A stretch of 64,000 nt of DNA from Hyposmocoma kahamanoa (Eukaryota > Arthropoda > Insecta > Lepidoptera > Cosmopterigidae). The translations under genes were made by a program, and so were the position numbers. This document shows, one piece after another, positions 23,342 to 35,972 of this stretch; positions within the stretch are counted from its first letter, which is position 1; each line of letters opens with the position of its first letter. A model generated the notes under the pieces. It saw only the letters and a program-made list of their open reading frames with translations. It did no database searches and had not been told where the DNA came from. The stretch covers positions 6,614,541-6,678,540 of the forward strand of contig NW_020653200.1 of the NCBI RefSeq assembly GCF_003589595.1, written 5' to 3'.

Positions 23342-23543
23342 GGAATATCATAATCGTGAGTGTCTAAAAAGTAATTCTGTAGATTCCGCATATCTGCGCA
23401 ACATTCGAGGTGTGTCTTGCAAGGGGAGCTAGTTGTATGTTGTATGATGACCAGTCGCAGCGGTTCAAAATTAACAGGTACATCAGTGTTGTTGTACAAT
23501 CTTGCCAGCCACATCACCCGCGTTATGTTCCAATCTTCGGGCC
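23342..23543 (-). CDS. PGRP receptor, cassette A, ectodomain exon 1
   Basis: Acceptor GACGAAACAG, donor ATTCC before GTAAGTAT. It encodes GPEDWNITRVMWLARLYNNT, then PVNFEPLRLVIIQHTTSSPC, then ECCADMRNLQNYFLDTHDYD. The VIIQHT box keeps the first zinc-ligand-type His, and the C-xn-C pair matches the conserved PGRP disulfide. The exon takes one codon base from upstream (phase 1), which fits the G left by transmembrane exon A, giving VDEG-PEDW. Confidence 0.92.
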
Positions 23544-23756
23544 CTGTTTCGTCCAGTAAGTTATTTACAACGAAGTGCATATACAATTTATATTGTTTTT
23601 AAATTTTACCATCAACTCTTAAGAACCGCTCGTCGTAATTGAATAAGACGCACGATTTTTTACTCCTCTTTTCCTCAAGTCAAATAATATTTATTTCATA
23701 TGTAAGCAAGTTACACTAGAAATCGTCACATTGTGTACTCTACTGCTCATTCGTAA

Positions 23757-24098
23757 GGCTCAATTTATATAGCGGCGGAACGGAATGGAAGCGAATTTTT
23801 GCAACGATATTGTATATAGCGTATTGAACTTTGTTGTTAATTGTGTAACGTACAAGCTAGATACGAGCCAAACATCATGTCACACGTCTTTTGGCATTAG
23901 CGAGAATTCCGCAAGTATCGTCGGCGACGTCTGGCGAATCCGCGGGAGGTAGCGCGAAGGCTAAAGGCGCGGTCGCTGGAATGCTCGAGCATTCACGGGA
24001 ATGCTCGAGCATTCCAGCGACCGCGCGCGCCTTCTAGCGCAGCATGGCGAATTTGACGCTTTCATTCCATTCCGTTCCGCCGCAACGTAAATTGAGCC
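23757..24098. mobile_element. MITE with TAA target duplication
   Basis: 342 bp; TAA at 23754-23756 and 24099-24101. The terminal inverted repeats start GGCTCAATTTA and continue through GCGGCGGAACGGAATGGAA. TAA/TWA duplications fit PIF/Harbinger-type MITEs. It lies in the large cassette A intron. A perfect 28-bp inverted repeat (23967-23994 and 23999-24026) sits at its centre, and each arm contains the smaller palindrome GAATGCTCGAGCATTC. Confidence 0.85.
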
Positions 24099-24101
24099 TA
24101 A

Positions 24102-27100
24102 GGCAGATTCCCCTGAGAAAAATAAGTAAGAAATTCTAACGGTTGGTCTTTGCACCTCGTGTGTTCATAAGTGTTGACACACACTTTGGTTTTAAAAAAT
24201 AATACTTCATAATACTGGTAGCTGTTTCATATTTTTTCAATTTTGTATTTGGAATGTTTGTGTTCTATTTGTGTGTTTTTTAAATAAATTTCTATTTGTT
24301 TTTCTCGTGATATGTGCTAACTAAACAGTGAGGTACTTATTGCAAGTCAATGGGTACGTGCGACTAATTTCGCTACGCATGGCGGAAAAAACCAATGGAG
24401 ATTTTCCCCGAGTTAAAATGTTTTGAGGTAAGGCGCAACTTCGTATTACACCATAAAACTACAAACGAGGACACAATTATTTTTGAAAGGTCGCTAAAGG
24501 AGTTGTCGCCCGCGGTTTGTAATGACGACTGCGAACATCAAAATAATCTAGAGCGACTTCGCCGAAATCCATATAGGACCCAGACTTGCTTTTTTTATTC
24601 CCCGTATTAATGTTGTCACTATTTGTCATAATTAATACTATTATTCTAATAAATGATTATTCTTATAAGTAATTCTTAAAATCACTATGCGTAAATTACA
24701 TTTTCATCACACTTGCTCGTTAATAGTATGGTTGCATGGTGGCTAACTTGACTATAATGCTCCAAAATAAAACCCTCGGGCCATTTTCTTTCCATTACAG
24801 CCAAAATCAGTAAAGAGAGGTGTTTTTGAATTTGTAGCACGACATACTTCCTTACATAGGTCAGGTTCAAGTACAAGCAAGGAGGTTACCTACTTAAGTT
24901 CAAAATTAAAACATTCCCTTAAAATGTTATCTAGACAGAAATTTAATTGCTATTCAGCCACATAAACACACACTTAAATACTTATTAAGAATTTCTTATA
25001 ATTGATATGTTTATAACAGTATAACAACAGCAGTTTAGACCCCTTTTTTTCTATATCTATGATTTAGACCATTGTTCGACAAAGAGTTAGGTACACATAG
25101 CGTAGGAATAATGCATTGCATTATCTGCTATTGTAATAATGACCAACCCCAAAGTTTTTTTTCTAATATCAAGTGACGGGACCAACAAGTATGTATTTAA
25201 GTAATGGCGCCGATTGCCGTAATGTGTCATTAAACAATCCATCTAGCGGTTTCTCGTACGTCTGAAAGTAGGTACTCATCGAACTAATAGTCTTATCTAT
25301 GATATATCTCAATTTCATAAAATGAGTATAAAACGTGATACAACTTAAGATGTGAAGTTGCTAATCCGAAAATTGGTTTCCTTGAAAAAAAGAAAAAGGT
25401 TTTTTTGGGGTCTTAATGCATGGACATAAAGGTTTTTCTGACAGACTCATGCCGATTCTGCGTTTCGATAGTTCAAGAGATTGAAAGTATTTAAGTACCC
25501 ACGTATTGTGTTGCCTAAAGTATGGAAGTATTTTGCATTTTAAACGTTTATCGTTTATCCTCGTTTATTTGACTACAGTGCGTATTTGTTGAAGATAGCG
25601 ATATTTTATCAGATGTCGTCAGCAAACTTTCGTATTTTATAGGTACGAAAAAGGTACATAACGTGTTGTGAATTTCCTTTGTTCGTATACTTTTTTACGA
25701 CTGATGACATATATTTTTTGATTCACAAGATTTTTGGCCGTATTGCCGTCGCGAATTATATACATTATATAATAATTGCATAAATAAAATTTAAATATTC
25801 AGTACTATAAAAGTGAAATTTAATTTCTAAGCGGACCGTGGCATGTATGTACCTACACGGTGTCAAATAACTTTTTTCCACAGTCTTGTCTATTCGCCCA
25901 GAGCAGGTTCCGAAACAGGCAAATAGATTTTAATTGAACTTTCCAAGATCAGAAGGGGCTGCTGTTTACAATCGTAAAGATCGTTTTCATCGTAAGGGAC
26001 GTTCGAAGTTACCTACCATTTTATAGGCAGCTTCGTAGGTTGTTAAAGTATTGTGGGGAAATGATATTCGCCGTGTCTATTAAGGTTGCAACGTTATCCC
26101 GTGAAGTGCTGGCTTATGGTGCAGTGGGTAAACGTACAGGGGCGCAGGTTCGTAGGGGGTAGCAAAGACCCTGGGTCGGACTCTGCTTCCCAACATCATT
26201 TATAATTACACCATTTGCACCCGAGTTCGCGATCACTGGGGAAACTACCACTGTCAGTATTCCATTTTGATCGCGTGCCTACTAGAGGGCGCCAGGGCAT
26301 TGATTGGGCGCTATATGGGCCGGCGCCGGCGCTAATCCCGTGTAGTTCTATTACTCTATGTATAAAATTTAAACTGGTTATTTATGAAATCCAACGAAAA
26401 AAAAGCCGTTGTAAAAGTCAGGCTATAGAAAGTACGAGTTTCAGGGAGTAACTTTCAATGATTTTCCTCTGATTTGCCAAGAACATAAGAGGTTATTTCA
26501 TCTGTCTATACAAACTTCTACTTCTATGAAAGTACAGTACGTGGTGAGGTTACTCCGGAGTGACGGTTTGGGTAGGTCTTTTTTTATGTAAAGTAGGAGG
26601 CCAATGAGCTGAAGAGCCACTTGATGGAAGGTGTTCATCGTCGGCCATGGACAGCCTTTGTAAGATCTGTTGACTTGCTTTTTGAAGAGCCCCTGTCGTA
26701 GCGCAAGGGAAATATTTCAGGAAGGAGGCTATTCCACACTTTGCAGGTTCGAGGAAGGATCAATGCCTTCATCTTTAGCGGGACTTCCGATGGTGTGGAT
26801 ACGTGAACAGTTCAAAAAGTTCCTTTGACCCCTCCCCGTTATAAAGACGGTAGAACACATAGAGCCTACGAGCGAATGAGAACGTCTTCAGAACTAATAA
26901 TCGAATCCGTATATAAAAGGATAATCATAATAATTGTATACTAACCGAGCCACGGCTACACTGCATCAATGTCTTTGTTTGCTAAATACAAATGCTTGTA
27001 CTATGTTTCTATATGCATTTCATGAATAGGTAAATAGTATTTTATATCAGTGAATTAGTAAATATTTCATATTAATTATATATTAATAAACGTTGGTGTA

Positions 27101-27257
27101 TGTTTTTCTGCTTTGTATTTACTTAGTTTGTCTATATAATTTAAATAACACGTTAAGTTCCACTGGTACCTATGGCACTCCCATTGTAGTTTAGACTGGT
27201 CTTTTTTTTTGAGAAGTATCGTAATTAATGAGATAAACCCAAGTGAACAAAAGTCCG
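24102..27257. other. Intronic sequence of the PGRP locus, repeat fragments only
   Basis: No coding exon recognised. Contains a short repeat piece near 25150-25195 (ATATCAAGTGACGGGACCAA, shared with 40650 and 49925) and a likely lepidopteran dispersed repeat at about 26575-26850. Confidence 0.45.
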
Positions 27258-27648
27258 GTTTTCTCTTGGTGAAATTAATAATTTATTTCGTAATTTAGCC
27301 AAACTTTTGTCTCTGCAAAATTAATCAAATGTTTCGTATTATAGGCAAACTTTTCTCTCTGCGAAATTAATTAATTATTTCGTAATGTAGCCAAACTTCT
27401 GTCTCTGCAAAATTAATTATTTCGTCATATAGAGAAAATTTTCTCTCTGCAAAATTAATTAATTATTTCGTAATATAGTCAAACTTTTGTCTCTGCAAAA
27501 TTAATTATTTCGTAATATAGCCAAACTTTTCTCTTGCAAAATTAATTAATTATTTCGTAATATAGCCAAACTTTTGTCTCTGCAAAATTAATTAACTATT
27601 TCGTAATACAGCCAGAGTTTTGTCTCTATTCGTAATATAGGCAATCTC
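27258..27648. repeat. AT-rich minisatellite, about eight units
   Basis: Tandem units of roughly 44-56 bp built on TTTCGTAATATAGCCAAACT, TTTGTCTCTGCAAAATTAAT and a variable (TAAT)n spacer. The units are diverged and length-variable. Confidence 0.9.
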
Positions 27649-28155
27649 GTAAAATATATCCTTAGTAAAATCGGTAAATTTCAATATTATCTTTTTGAAA
27701 TCGTAGATAACTCTGCCTCGTTTAGAATTGTAAAAATCTTGCATTACTATCCTAAGAGCGATGCCACACGATACCTACGTCGCGTCCGCGTTGTGTGTAC
27801 GTAGAAACAACGCCATCGTAAGCATCTTAGTATTGTGAGAACTGGTATTAATATATAGTAATAAATCATTTCTATTCTGTTCTATTCCATTCCGTTCCGT
27901 TCCGTTCCGTTCACACCCAACTGTTTGTGTAGTATTGATTGTGTTTGACTGATGCCTATGCCTAAAGATGCCCAAATCTCATGGTATGTCACGTGCCTGT
28001 CTGTTTTGTTCAGTGGACGGGCGACTAAATTCGTCTCTGAGATTCACACGACCGCGTTTAAATACTGCAAACCAGCTATAAATAGTCTTGCATGGTGCTT
28101 CATCGCCAAAAGCAATTTGAAGCCGAGGGATGCTCCGCTGAGCTGTTAAATTACA

Positions 28156-28325
28156 CCCAGAGTCGTATTCTAGAACTCTACTCAGTGCTCAAGTCAGGAT
28201 TGCACTGGAAACACAAGCACTGGAAATACGACTCTAATGGCAGGGACTTGAGTATGATTTCGAGTGCTTTAAACCATACTCAAATCCTGACTTGAGCATT
28301 GAATAGAGTTCTAGAATACGACCCT
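28156..28325. mobile_element. Short MITE / foldback element
   Basis: About 170 bp with about 42-bp inverted ends. GTCGTATTCTAGAACTCTA at 28163 and its inverse ending 28322 are perfect, followed by near-perfect TGCTCAAGTCAGGATT. The centre also folds on itself. No coding content. Confidence 0.8.
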
Positions 28326-28509
28326 TAAAGTCGTAGAAAACCATACTACGAAAATTTTCACGAGTTAAATCCATGGTTATGTAGACAATCAATTTCTAAA
28401 ATGACGCCACAATCACACAATGTAAAAACAAGTGACAGTCAGATGAAACAAACTGTATTCTACAGCCAAAGACTTCCGTTTTCAAATGTTGTAATTACTT
28501 TTGAATATT

Positions 28510-28902
28510 GTTTATGTAAGTTTTAGTTTTAGCCGTGGGGCGACGGCTTAAGAATACATTGTCGCCTCCCCATACATGCCCGTGGGGGTCGTAAGAGGCG
28601 ACCGAGGGCGTCACAAGTGTCCATCTGCTTAGCATTGTGGTAGGCTCTGTGCCGACTGGATAGCGACCACAGTACACACGGCGGAAAACCCTCCACAGTG
28701 AAACGCTTTTGCGAATCGCGTTCAGGGATCAGTTGGTGTACATCCAGTGCATTTGGCCAGACCGGCAAAATGATAGTGACGGAGTGAAGATATTTGTGTT
28801 TTCCATCCGTTACTCTCATCTCTGGACTGTATTCGCACTTTCCATCAGGCGCGGTGCAGTCATTTTGTCGAGTCGCAATAAAAAAAAAAAAAAAAAAAAA
28901 AA
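28510..28902 (+). mobile_element. Poly-A-ended retroposon / LINE 3' end
   Basis: GC-rich block containing CCGTGGGGGTCGTAAGAGGC and GACCGAGGGCGT, wording common in the 3' regions of lepidopteran non-LTR elements, and ending in an uninterrupted run of about 23 A at 28879. This is the hallmark of target-primed retroposition. No complete coding sequence is present. Confidence 0.7.
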
Positions 28903-29094
28903 ATGTGGCCAGGCACTTCTTCCTACATGCTACTAGATGGAATAAGAAAAGCGGAAACATCTTCAAAATAATTGAATAATTTGTCTGACAATGTCTCGAT
29001 TGCATTTGTAAGTACTACACCTACAAACACAGTACTTAAACCTAATACAGATAACTACTGATGGGGTAGTCAATAAGAATAAAAAGGTCCATAC

Positions 29095-29250
29095 CTTCGT
29101 CTACATCGATCGGTTTTTGCACTATAACAGTGAAGTAGACAATAAGAATGATGCAGGTGATGATGAGGAGCAAGGCAACAATGCAAGAGATTCGTTCGGC
29201 ACGCGTTGTATTCTTCACGAGATCCACCATATACCGAGGGAATGACACAT
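29095..29250 (-). CDS. PGRP receptor, cassette A transmembrane exon
   Basis: 156-bp exon, acceptor GAATCTTTCAG, donor GACGAAG before GTATGG, phase 1 at both ends. It encodes a basic juxtamembrane stretch (RYMVDLVKNTTRAER), one hydrophobic helix (IVALLLIITCIILIVYFTVI) and QKPIDVDEG. Positive charges before the helix and none after predict a cytoplasmic N-terminus and extracellular C-terminus (type II), as in PGRP-LC. Its ends join in frame with the cytoplasmic exon at 51179 and ectodomain exon 1 at 23543. Confidence 0.85.
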
Positions 29251-29534
29251 CTGAAAGATTCATTAATTTGTTAACTAAATTTGCTACCATAGAATCACAA
29301 TGTACAAGATTATGTACACATAGGAAATGAAACTATTTTTCCGGTTTTAAATTGCATGTATTTGTTTTTTCAAACAAACCAAAATTTCGGGCCCTGTACA
29401 GGTTGCATGGTCACGGTTAAGATTATGTACAGTCAACAACTTATTAAGCTGTACACTTTTGTTCGAATATCACCAAAGCAACGGAACAAGTACCGTGATC
29501 ATGTCGTTACCGATTAACTTGAACGCCAAGGGAG

Positions 29535-29802
29535 TTAGAGCGGTTACACATGGCGACTTTTAGCAGCAATGCAAACGCGATGTAGTATCTATATCTTCTA
29601 CCTTTAAATACACGCTCGACTTTAAACAGCGATGCAAACGCGCGACTGCATCGATAAAAACGCGCGACTGTATCGATAAAAACGCGCGATTGCATCGCTA
29701 CACTTATGATTACTAAGCGAATCCATCGATGCAATTGCGCGTTTGTGTCGATAGTCGCACGTTTGCATCGCTGCTTGAATTCGCCGTGTGTAACCATTCT
29801 AA
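29535..29802. mobile_element. MITE with ~36-bp inverted ends
   Basis: 268 bp. The ends read TTAGA, then GGTTACACA, GGCGA, AGCAGC and ATGCAAACG in inverted orientation with scattered mismatches. The interior repeats AAACGCGCGACTG and ATCGATAAAAACGCG two to three times. It lies in the PGRP intron upstream of transmembrane exon A. Confidence 0.75.
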
Positions 29803-30821
29803 GACGGATCGCTACGATTATCGTAACGATCGATAAAAACGAGGATTCGTCTATACACGGGGACCTTTAAAAATGAAGGTTTGCCCGAATTGTCTTTGTT
29901 TAAAACAAAACAATTCTAGTGCTGCAAGAATTGTTTCGAAACAGAAGTATGGTCCGCTTTTAATTCGAACTCTACAATCTTCTATTAGGTGATCAACATT
30001 TTTATTTTCATTTAAATTACTCCTCCCCGTACCAAAGCTGTCTACCATCGAGCCACAGTAGATACCTAATCAGAGGATGCGGGAAGCATTCACTGGGCGA
30101 AACATATTCATTAATTACCAAGCATCAAATTGCACATCATTACAAAATTTTCATTTAATTTTTCATGGGATATGTAAATGTGCGTATACATATTATGTAC
30201 TATATTATACATACGAGTATATAAAACTGTGTACCTAAATAACATTTGATAATAATAATTGGTTACTTACTTACCGTTCTGATATTTTAACGCTAATTGT
30301 ACGAACGGCAGCATATCAAACTACACATTGACGGATGTTGTGGATAAAAATGAAAAGAAATCGTACGACCTCAAATCGAATCGGTCGACTAGTTATGGTA
30401 AGGTTCTGAATCGACCCACAGATAGGTACTCGATCGATTCGTCGTTTCGATTAATGTGAAACAACGGATCATGAAGACAAATCGTCCCGTATATATTGGG
30501 GCTCTAAACCCGATTAATACTGAACAAAAACTAAATATAGATTTTAAGACTTTCGTGGTTATTCAAAAACTAAATAATTGTGCCTGGAGTCAAACATAGC
30601 TAAGAGACGTGTGAAGAGTGCGAAGAAATTGTAATCTCGTCGTATATTTTAAAATCGAGCAACATCGGTTTCATCAGTTAATTACGCACAGACACATTAA
30701 TTATACTTACCTACATAGAATAATATGGACTGGCAAACTAGACGCTTTTTGTATTTATGATCATTGATTATAAGTATATGACATTTTTATAAAATTGTGG
30801 CGTTTGTACACAGTTTAACCC

Positions 30822-32427
30822 TTACAATAATAACGCATAGAATGATAGTTTCATATCAAACGAACTGTCACAAGTGAGGCAAAAATCAAATTCATGTAGG
30901 CGTAAGCACCTTGTGTTTACGCTCGTCGGCACGCACACAAATATACAAATAATGATGCCATGGAATAACATTTCCCTCAAAAGTGGGGAAATTGTATCTT
31001 GCTTAACTCATCGTTAAGTTAAAGGTGCCTACAAATTTGCTCGATTTTGTCGATCGACAATGTCGATCAGGTGCCTACAGATATGCTCGGTTTTGTCGAT
31101 CGTTACTGTTGATCGACAACGTCAAGTGACAGGAATTTTCAAAAATTTATTTTTGGTAATCCTTATGGAAATGGCATTTATATCTGAATACACGAAGGCG
31201 GACACGACTTTTCTCATTTCTAAATCCAAGATGGCGGACACGTCTTTTCAAATAAATGCAATATGGGAATCGTTTTCGAGGTATTCGAGGTGCTCATCAC
31301 GAATATGGCATTTATTTCTAAATCCAAGATGGTGGGCACGATTTTTCAAATAATGGCACGTTGGGTATCGTTTTCGAGGTATTTGGGGGTGCTCATTAGG
31401 AATATAGCACTTATTTCTAAATCCAAGATGGCGGACATGACTTTTCAAATAATAGCAAGTTGGGTGTCGTTTTCGAAGTATTTGGGGGTGCTCATTAAGA
31501 ACATGGCACTAATTTCTAAATCCAAGATGGCGGGCACGATTTTTCGAATAATGGCAAGTTGGGTGTCGTTTTCAAGGTATTAGGGGCTGCTCATTCCGAA
31601 TATAGCACATATTTCTAAATCCAAGACGGCGGACACAACATCAACCATCAACCCCGACAACAGTTAAAACGATGCCCATATTGCTTTTATTTGAACAGTC
31701 GTGCCCGCCATCTTGTCATTATTTGATAAATCGTGCCCGCCATCTTGGATTTAGAAATTAGAAGTCTTGTCCGCCATCTTGTATTCAGACACAAATTACA
31801 TTTCCTTATGGTTAACCAAAAATAAATTTTTCAAAATTCTTGTCAACCATCTTGGATTTAGAAATTAATGCTACATTCGTAATAAGCACTCTCAAACTCC
31901 TCGAAAACGTGTATAATTCTCAAGAGTTACTGTCGATCGACAATGTCGAGCAATCTGTAGGCACCTTATTAAATACTACCCAATTTTTATTTAACTCATA
32001 TATGAACAAAAACCTACAAGCGAGTTTAAGTGAGACTATCGAATTTGAATATGTAAATAGCCTGATATTATCTGTGGGTAAAAACAATAAAGAACTTGAA
32101 CGTTATTCATACACGACTTCGGAGAACTGACGATGTGATTTTTAGTGTTAGTTCCCTGAAATAATTTTACTTAAGAACTTTTGAGTCTGGGTAAGACAAT
32201 TTTTTAAAATGAGTGTATGATGAACAAGAATAATGTTTTTTGACATGAAACTAATGATCAATTACCGCACATTTCGTCATTTTTAGCAAAAAATTTTGAG
32301 CTGTTCGCGGTGCAACTTGACATTGAACACTGACAGCCCGCCTGGGCTCGTGTAAGCCCATAGGGTGCCCTACAATTTGCCTCACTTAGCGTGTGCGTGC
32401 TAGGTTTCTATGCGTTATTATTCTAAG
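30822..32427. mobile_element. Non-autonomous DNA transposon with 9-10-bp target duplication, copy 1
   Basis: The target duplication GTTTAACCC lies at 30813-30821 and 32428-32436. The terminal inverted repeat is about 21 bp, TTA[C/G]AATAATAACGCATAGAA. Subterminal AAGTGAGGCAAA occurs at both ends. The interior is a 99-bp repeat array followed by inverted partial units. There is no transposase. A 9-10-bp duplication fits Mutator-like elements, which is an inference. A second copy in the same orientation is at 45348-48512. Confidence 0.8.
31222..31640. repeat. 99-bp tandem repeat array (copy 1)
   Basis: Units start at 31222, 31320, 31419, 31518 and 31617, with AAATCCAAGATGGCGG as the anchor. Because 99 is a multiple of three, one frame stays open across units and gives a repeated 33-residue protein-like string. 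I read this as a by-product, since the flanks have no start or homology. Inverted partial units follow at about 31690-31860. Confidence 0.85.
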
Positions 32428-32940
32428 GTTTAACCCATCAAAATGATATATAAATTGTTGTATTTAGTAACCAAACTGTGAAAGGTTATTTACAGGCTTC
32501 AACAATTGTGGACTTAGAAATCACAAAATTTGTCTTTTACGGAAGTTTTCGTTGGATTTCAATGCTTTACATTGGAGATTACAAATATTTGGCTATTATT
32601 CGCTATTCAGCAACTTTTTAATATTTGGTATTTGATCGAATACTGCGTAATTCGGCCGAATACCGAATATTGAATCTTGAAGAAAAAACGCACATTATAC
32701 TTATTACAAAAAAATAAATGCATCTATTTTAAAATTCCGACATCGGTCATTTTTTTCTTCAATGGTGCCATTTTGTGTAGCTTGTGGCGCACTTACATAT
32801 TTTTGAGTGAAATAGATTTATGAAAATGATTCTTGAACGATGATTGAAACATAGTGTCATTCAACTGTAAACTTTTTTTTAAATTTATTACTGGCCATGG
32901 AAACAATGTCCTTCAGCCGAAAACATAAAAATAATTATCA

Positions 32941-33186
32941 GTTTCTGTAAATATGGCCGTCACAAAGAGGATAGGCAATTTGAGGCGGCGTGCTTGGATT
33001 GACTCGGGATTCCTTAGAACGGGCCGATACGGGTATTTTAGTTCGAGATTCGTATAATTTCGCGTTTTAATCTTCGATTAAGGCACAATAGCACTATCCT
33101 ATTCCACTTTAAACTAGATTTCACAAAATAATTGAAAGTCAAAATAAAAACGACACTTTTCCCTCCAAAAGGTCCAGAGCGAATCT
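32941..33186. repeat. 246-bp repeat, inverted partner of 49028-49273
   Basis: Ungapped alignment to the inverse complement of 49028-49273 with four mismatches by eye (about 98% identity). Non-coding. Both copies lie in introns of the PGRP locus, one on each side of cassette B. Confidence 0.92.
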
Positions 33187-33697
33187 CAACTGTAAACAAA
33201 TGCACATGTTGCCACCTAGCCTAAAGCAAATGTTGCAAGACAGAAGGTTTAAAACTCGCTAGAGTTGTCGCCAACCTTTATATTCACTCCATATTAAAAA
33301 TCGACTCTTATGGGGACTAGAGTATTTATTTGGATAAAACTAGCGGAGGTATATATAGTATTGATATTCGCGCGCACAAATCGTCCCGTGTTGTTCCGAA
33401 TCACAGTGCCCGAGCTAGGCGTGTGGCGTGCGCGGCGCGAGTCGGGTCGTTCCCCTTTCACCTGACCTGCTTGACCCTTGCAGGCCAGGGGATGGCTTTA
33501 TTGATCACGCGCTTGATCGATGTTGCAACCATATAGTCATAATTTTCATTTCACTGCAAGACGGACAAAATACCAATACACCTAAAATATGAATTCTCTA
33601 CCTATAGAGCAGCGTGTTCACAAAGGTAGCTAAGATTCAGATAATTAAAATAATTTCTTTCATTCATACACAATATCATATTAAATGTTGATAGATA

Positions 33698-34183
33698 TAA
33701 TCTCAGTAAAGAGTACTAAAAAACCGACCTCAAAAGTACGAGGAATTACATCTATTTGCCAAGTTTTATTGAAATCGGTTACCGGAAAGTGCGCAAACCC
33801 GGAATCATCCCCTAGTTCGCCACTATACGGGACTTGACACTGGAGATAATAGAAATCGGTTCTCACTACTCAAAGTATGTTGAGAGAGAAAAACACCTTG
33901 AATTGGAGAATAGCAATATCAACCATTAATATAATTACTCCTTATAATAAAATTTACGCGCTATTTATAAAAATGAATCTTCATACGTGAACAGCCACCC
34001 TTAGAGATGATGGGATGATTTTCTTCAAAATTAAATGGAACCACTAGGTGGAGGTACCCTCTTTCCAATAAAAAAAGAATCATCAGAATCTGTTCACAAA
34101 TACCGCAGTTATCGCGTAACATACATACAAAAAAAACATACAGTCGAATTGTGAATCTCCTCCTTTTTTTGAAGTCGGTTAAA
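33698..34183. mobile_element. MITE-like repeat with AACCGACYTCAAAA ends, copy 1
   Basis: Starts TAATCTCAGTAAAGAGTACT, then AAACCGACCTCAAAAG, and ends TTTTTGAAGTCGGTTAAAA, the inverse of the left motif. It is homologous to 43598-44041 in the same orientation (shared TAGTTCGCCACTATAC and GTTATCGCGTAACATACATA). The AACCGACTTCAAAA terminus is a familiar lepidopteran dispersed-repeat end. Confidence 0.8.
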
Positions 34184-34417
34184 ACCCAATTAAATAGAAA
34201 TAAAATGTCGCTTTTGATGTCAGCATTTCGATTAACCCTTTCATGGACATATACTTAAATGGAACCGCACTTATAAATGTCATTAGTGTTCTTTGTGCCG
34301 TAGACTTAGAGGATGGTAGTCTGAGGCCGTAGTGCATAATTGATTCAAAATACTCTCCCTCCTCTTCTCACGAGATGCGTCACACAGCCGGAACGTGGTG
34401 ACGCACTTCCGCTGGCT

Positions 34418-34678
34418 CTACCAGACTCCAAGGTTAGGCAGGATCGCGCCGACGGTGCGCTGGCGCGAGATCCAGAGCTGCTCCAGGCACCGCACTTCCG
34501 GGGGCGTAGCTTCCTCCGCCTGGTGGAGGTGCGCAATAATAGGCGTGTCCATGTCCGTCAGGATGTACAGCGAGGGAAACCACGCCGAGACAGTCGCCGC
34601 GTCAAAGGATATGGGGCGGTATCCTCGTGCGATCCTAATGTCACTTGAGCACGGCTCTGCAGCGCCCGTCAGTCCCAT
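34418..34678 (-). CDS. Unassigned GC-rich ORF, possible pseudogene fragment
   Basis: An island of high GC in AT-rich intronic sequence. The minus strand reads from ATG at 34678: MGLTGAAEPCSSDIRIARGY, RPISFDAATVSAWFPSLYIL, TDMDTPIIAHLHQAEEATPP, RCLEQLWISRQRTVGAILPN, then LGVW and TAG. After the stop the same frame continues plausibly (SQRKCVTTFRLCDASRE). No domain is recognised. The base composition and the open frame past one nonsense codon suggest decayed coding DNA, perhaps from a transposon, rather than a functional gene. Confidence 0.3.
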   Translation of the reverse strand: MGLTGAAEPCSSDIRIARGYRPISFDAATVSAWFPSLYILTDMDTPIIAHLHQAEEATPPEVRCLEQLWISRQRTVGAILPNLGVW

Positions 34679-35972
34679 CGAACTGTCCTAATGCAACGTT
34701 CACAATGTGTTTTGTGTAAATCTTTATAGAGAAGCAGTAGGCGGCAATTAACGTTTATGAAGGTTTACGTTATATCGATTTGAATGTCAAATCTCGCTCT
34801 AATGTACTACTTTCGAGTACCCATACCCATACCTGTATATATGTATAAAGGATGTTAAAGAACGAAAAGTTTTTTATTATTAAAATTTTTCTAATAATTG
34901 CACCGTGTGCTTTATTGCGAACCGTACATTTACGTCAATTACGAGTAGTTCATTTATAAAAAAGCAGAAACACAAAGAAGCCTGCAGACTTATTCACTGA
35001 ACTCTATGAATGGGCCTTTTCAAGGATTGAATAGGCATTATAGCCTGTAGCCTGTAGTCTGTAGCTGTAGTGGGTAACCTGTGTTAGAAAATCAGCTATT
35101 GTTTTGTTTTATAGTCTAGTTGTCTGACTTTTACATACTAACGTGAAAAGTAGTTATATATAATAGTGTGGTTGTAATTAATAAAAAAGTGCAAAATGAG
35201 ATTTGCGTACTCTTACACTGTACTATGGGTAAGAGTACGCATGTGCGTCGGCAAGAGTACGCAACGCCTTTTTTGATAGGACTTCATTTATCGGTTGCAC
35301 GAATCACCTCCATACCTTTCTGGTAATGTGATTTTTTGTCTCCGTGTGCATAGGCCTTTGCTCATGGAGTACTGAGAAGAGTCTACTTGTGGCACGGATA
35401 CACCTCAGTTACAGTGGTGGTGGTGCTACAGGCGCACTTAAAAAATTGGATATATCGGAAAATGATCAGAAAACGAAGAGATACTTTTTAGTCCTCGCAG
35501 CGCAAAGGGCGCCTAACGAATAGCCAAAACATTTAAATCATAATAGTCTGGCGGCAAACCACCTTTCAATGCACAGTTGATAAGTCTCGACTTCGCAAAT
35601 AGAAATTGCAATATATGATTCCGTTTCCACGTTACACAATTTAATAGAGCTATTTTTAATGCATTCATTATTATTATCAGAACTCTGGTCACCGTTGTCG
35701 GAGACCATACGACTCTTACCGTTTGGTGTCATAATTTTGTAGTAATGATATATCATTGATATGTCGAGTAATTAATAGGACTGCTTATAGACGGACTGCG
35801 CGCGCGAAATAGACGTACAACTGTAACGCGACGTCCTGCGTAAGCGATCTAGACGCGAACGCGGAGCGGCGCGGCGCGGCGCGAAAACAACAAACAGTCG
35901 AAACCTATTGAAGTGGCCTACGTGGCCAAACGCACGTGGGGTGCGGTGCGGAGTGGCGCGAAATGAAGCGAA

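Noticed and set aside
28529..29005. 158-codon minus ORF containing a poly-Phe run
   Set aside because: The Phe run is the antisense of a poly-A tail; the ORF crosses the retroposon end and has no domain.
31222..31640. CRISPR-like regular repeats
   Set aside because: Contiguous 99-bp units without unique spacers, inside a eukaryotic transposon.
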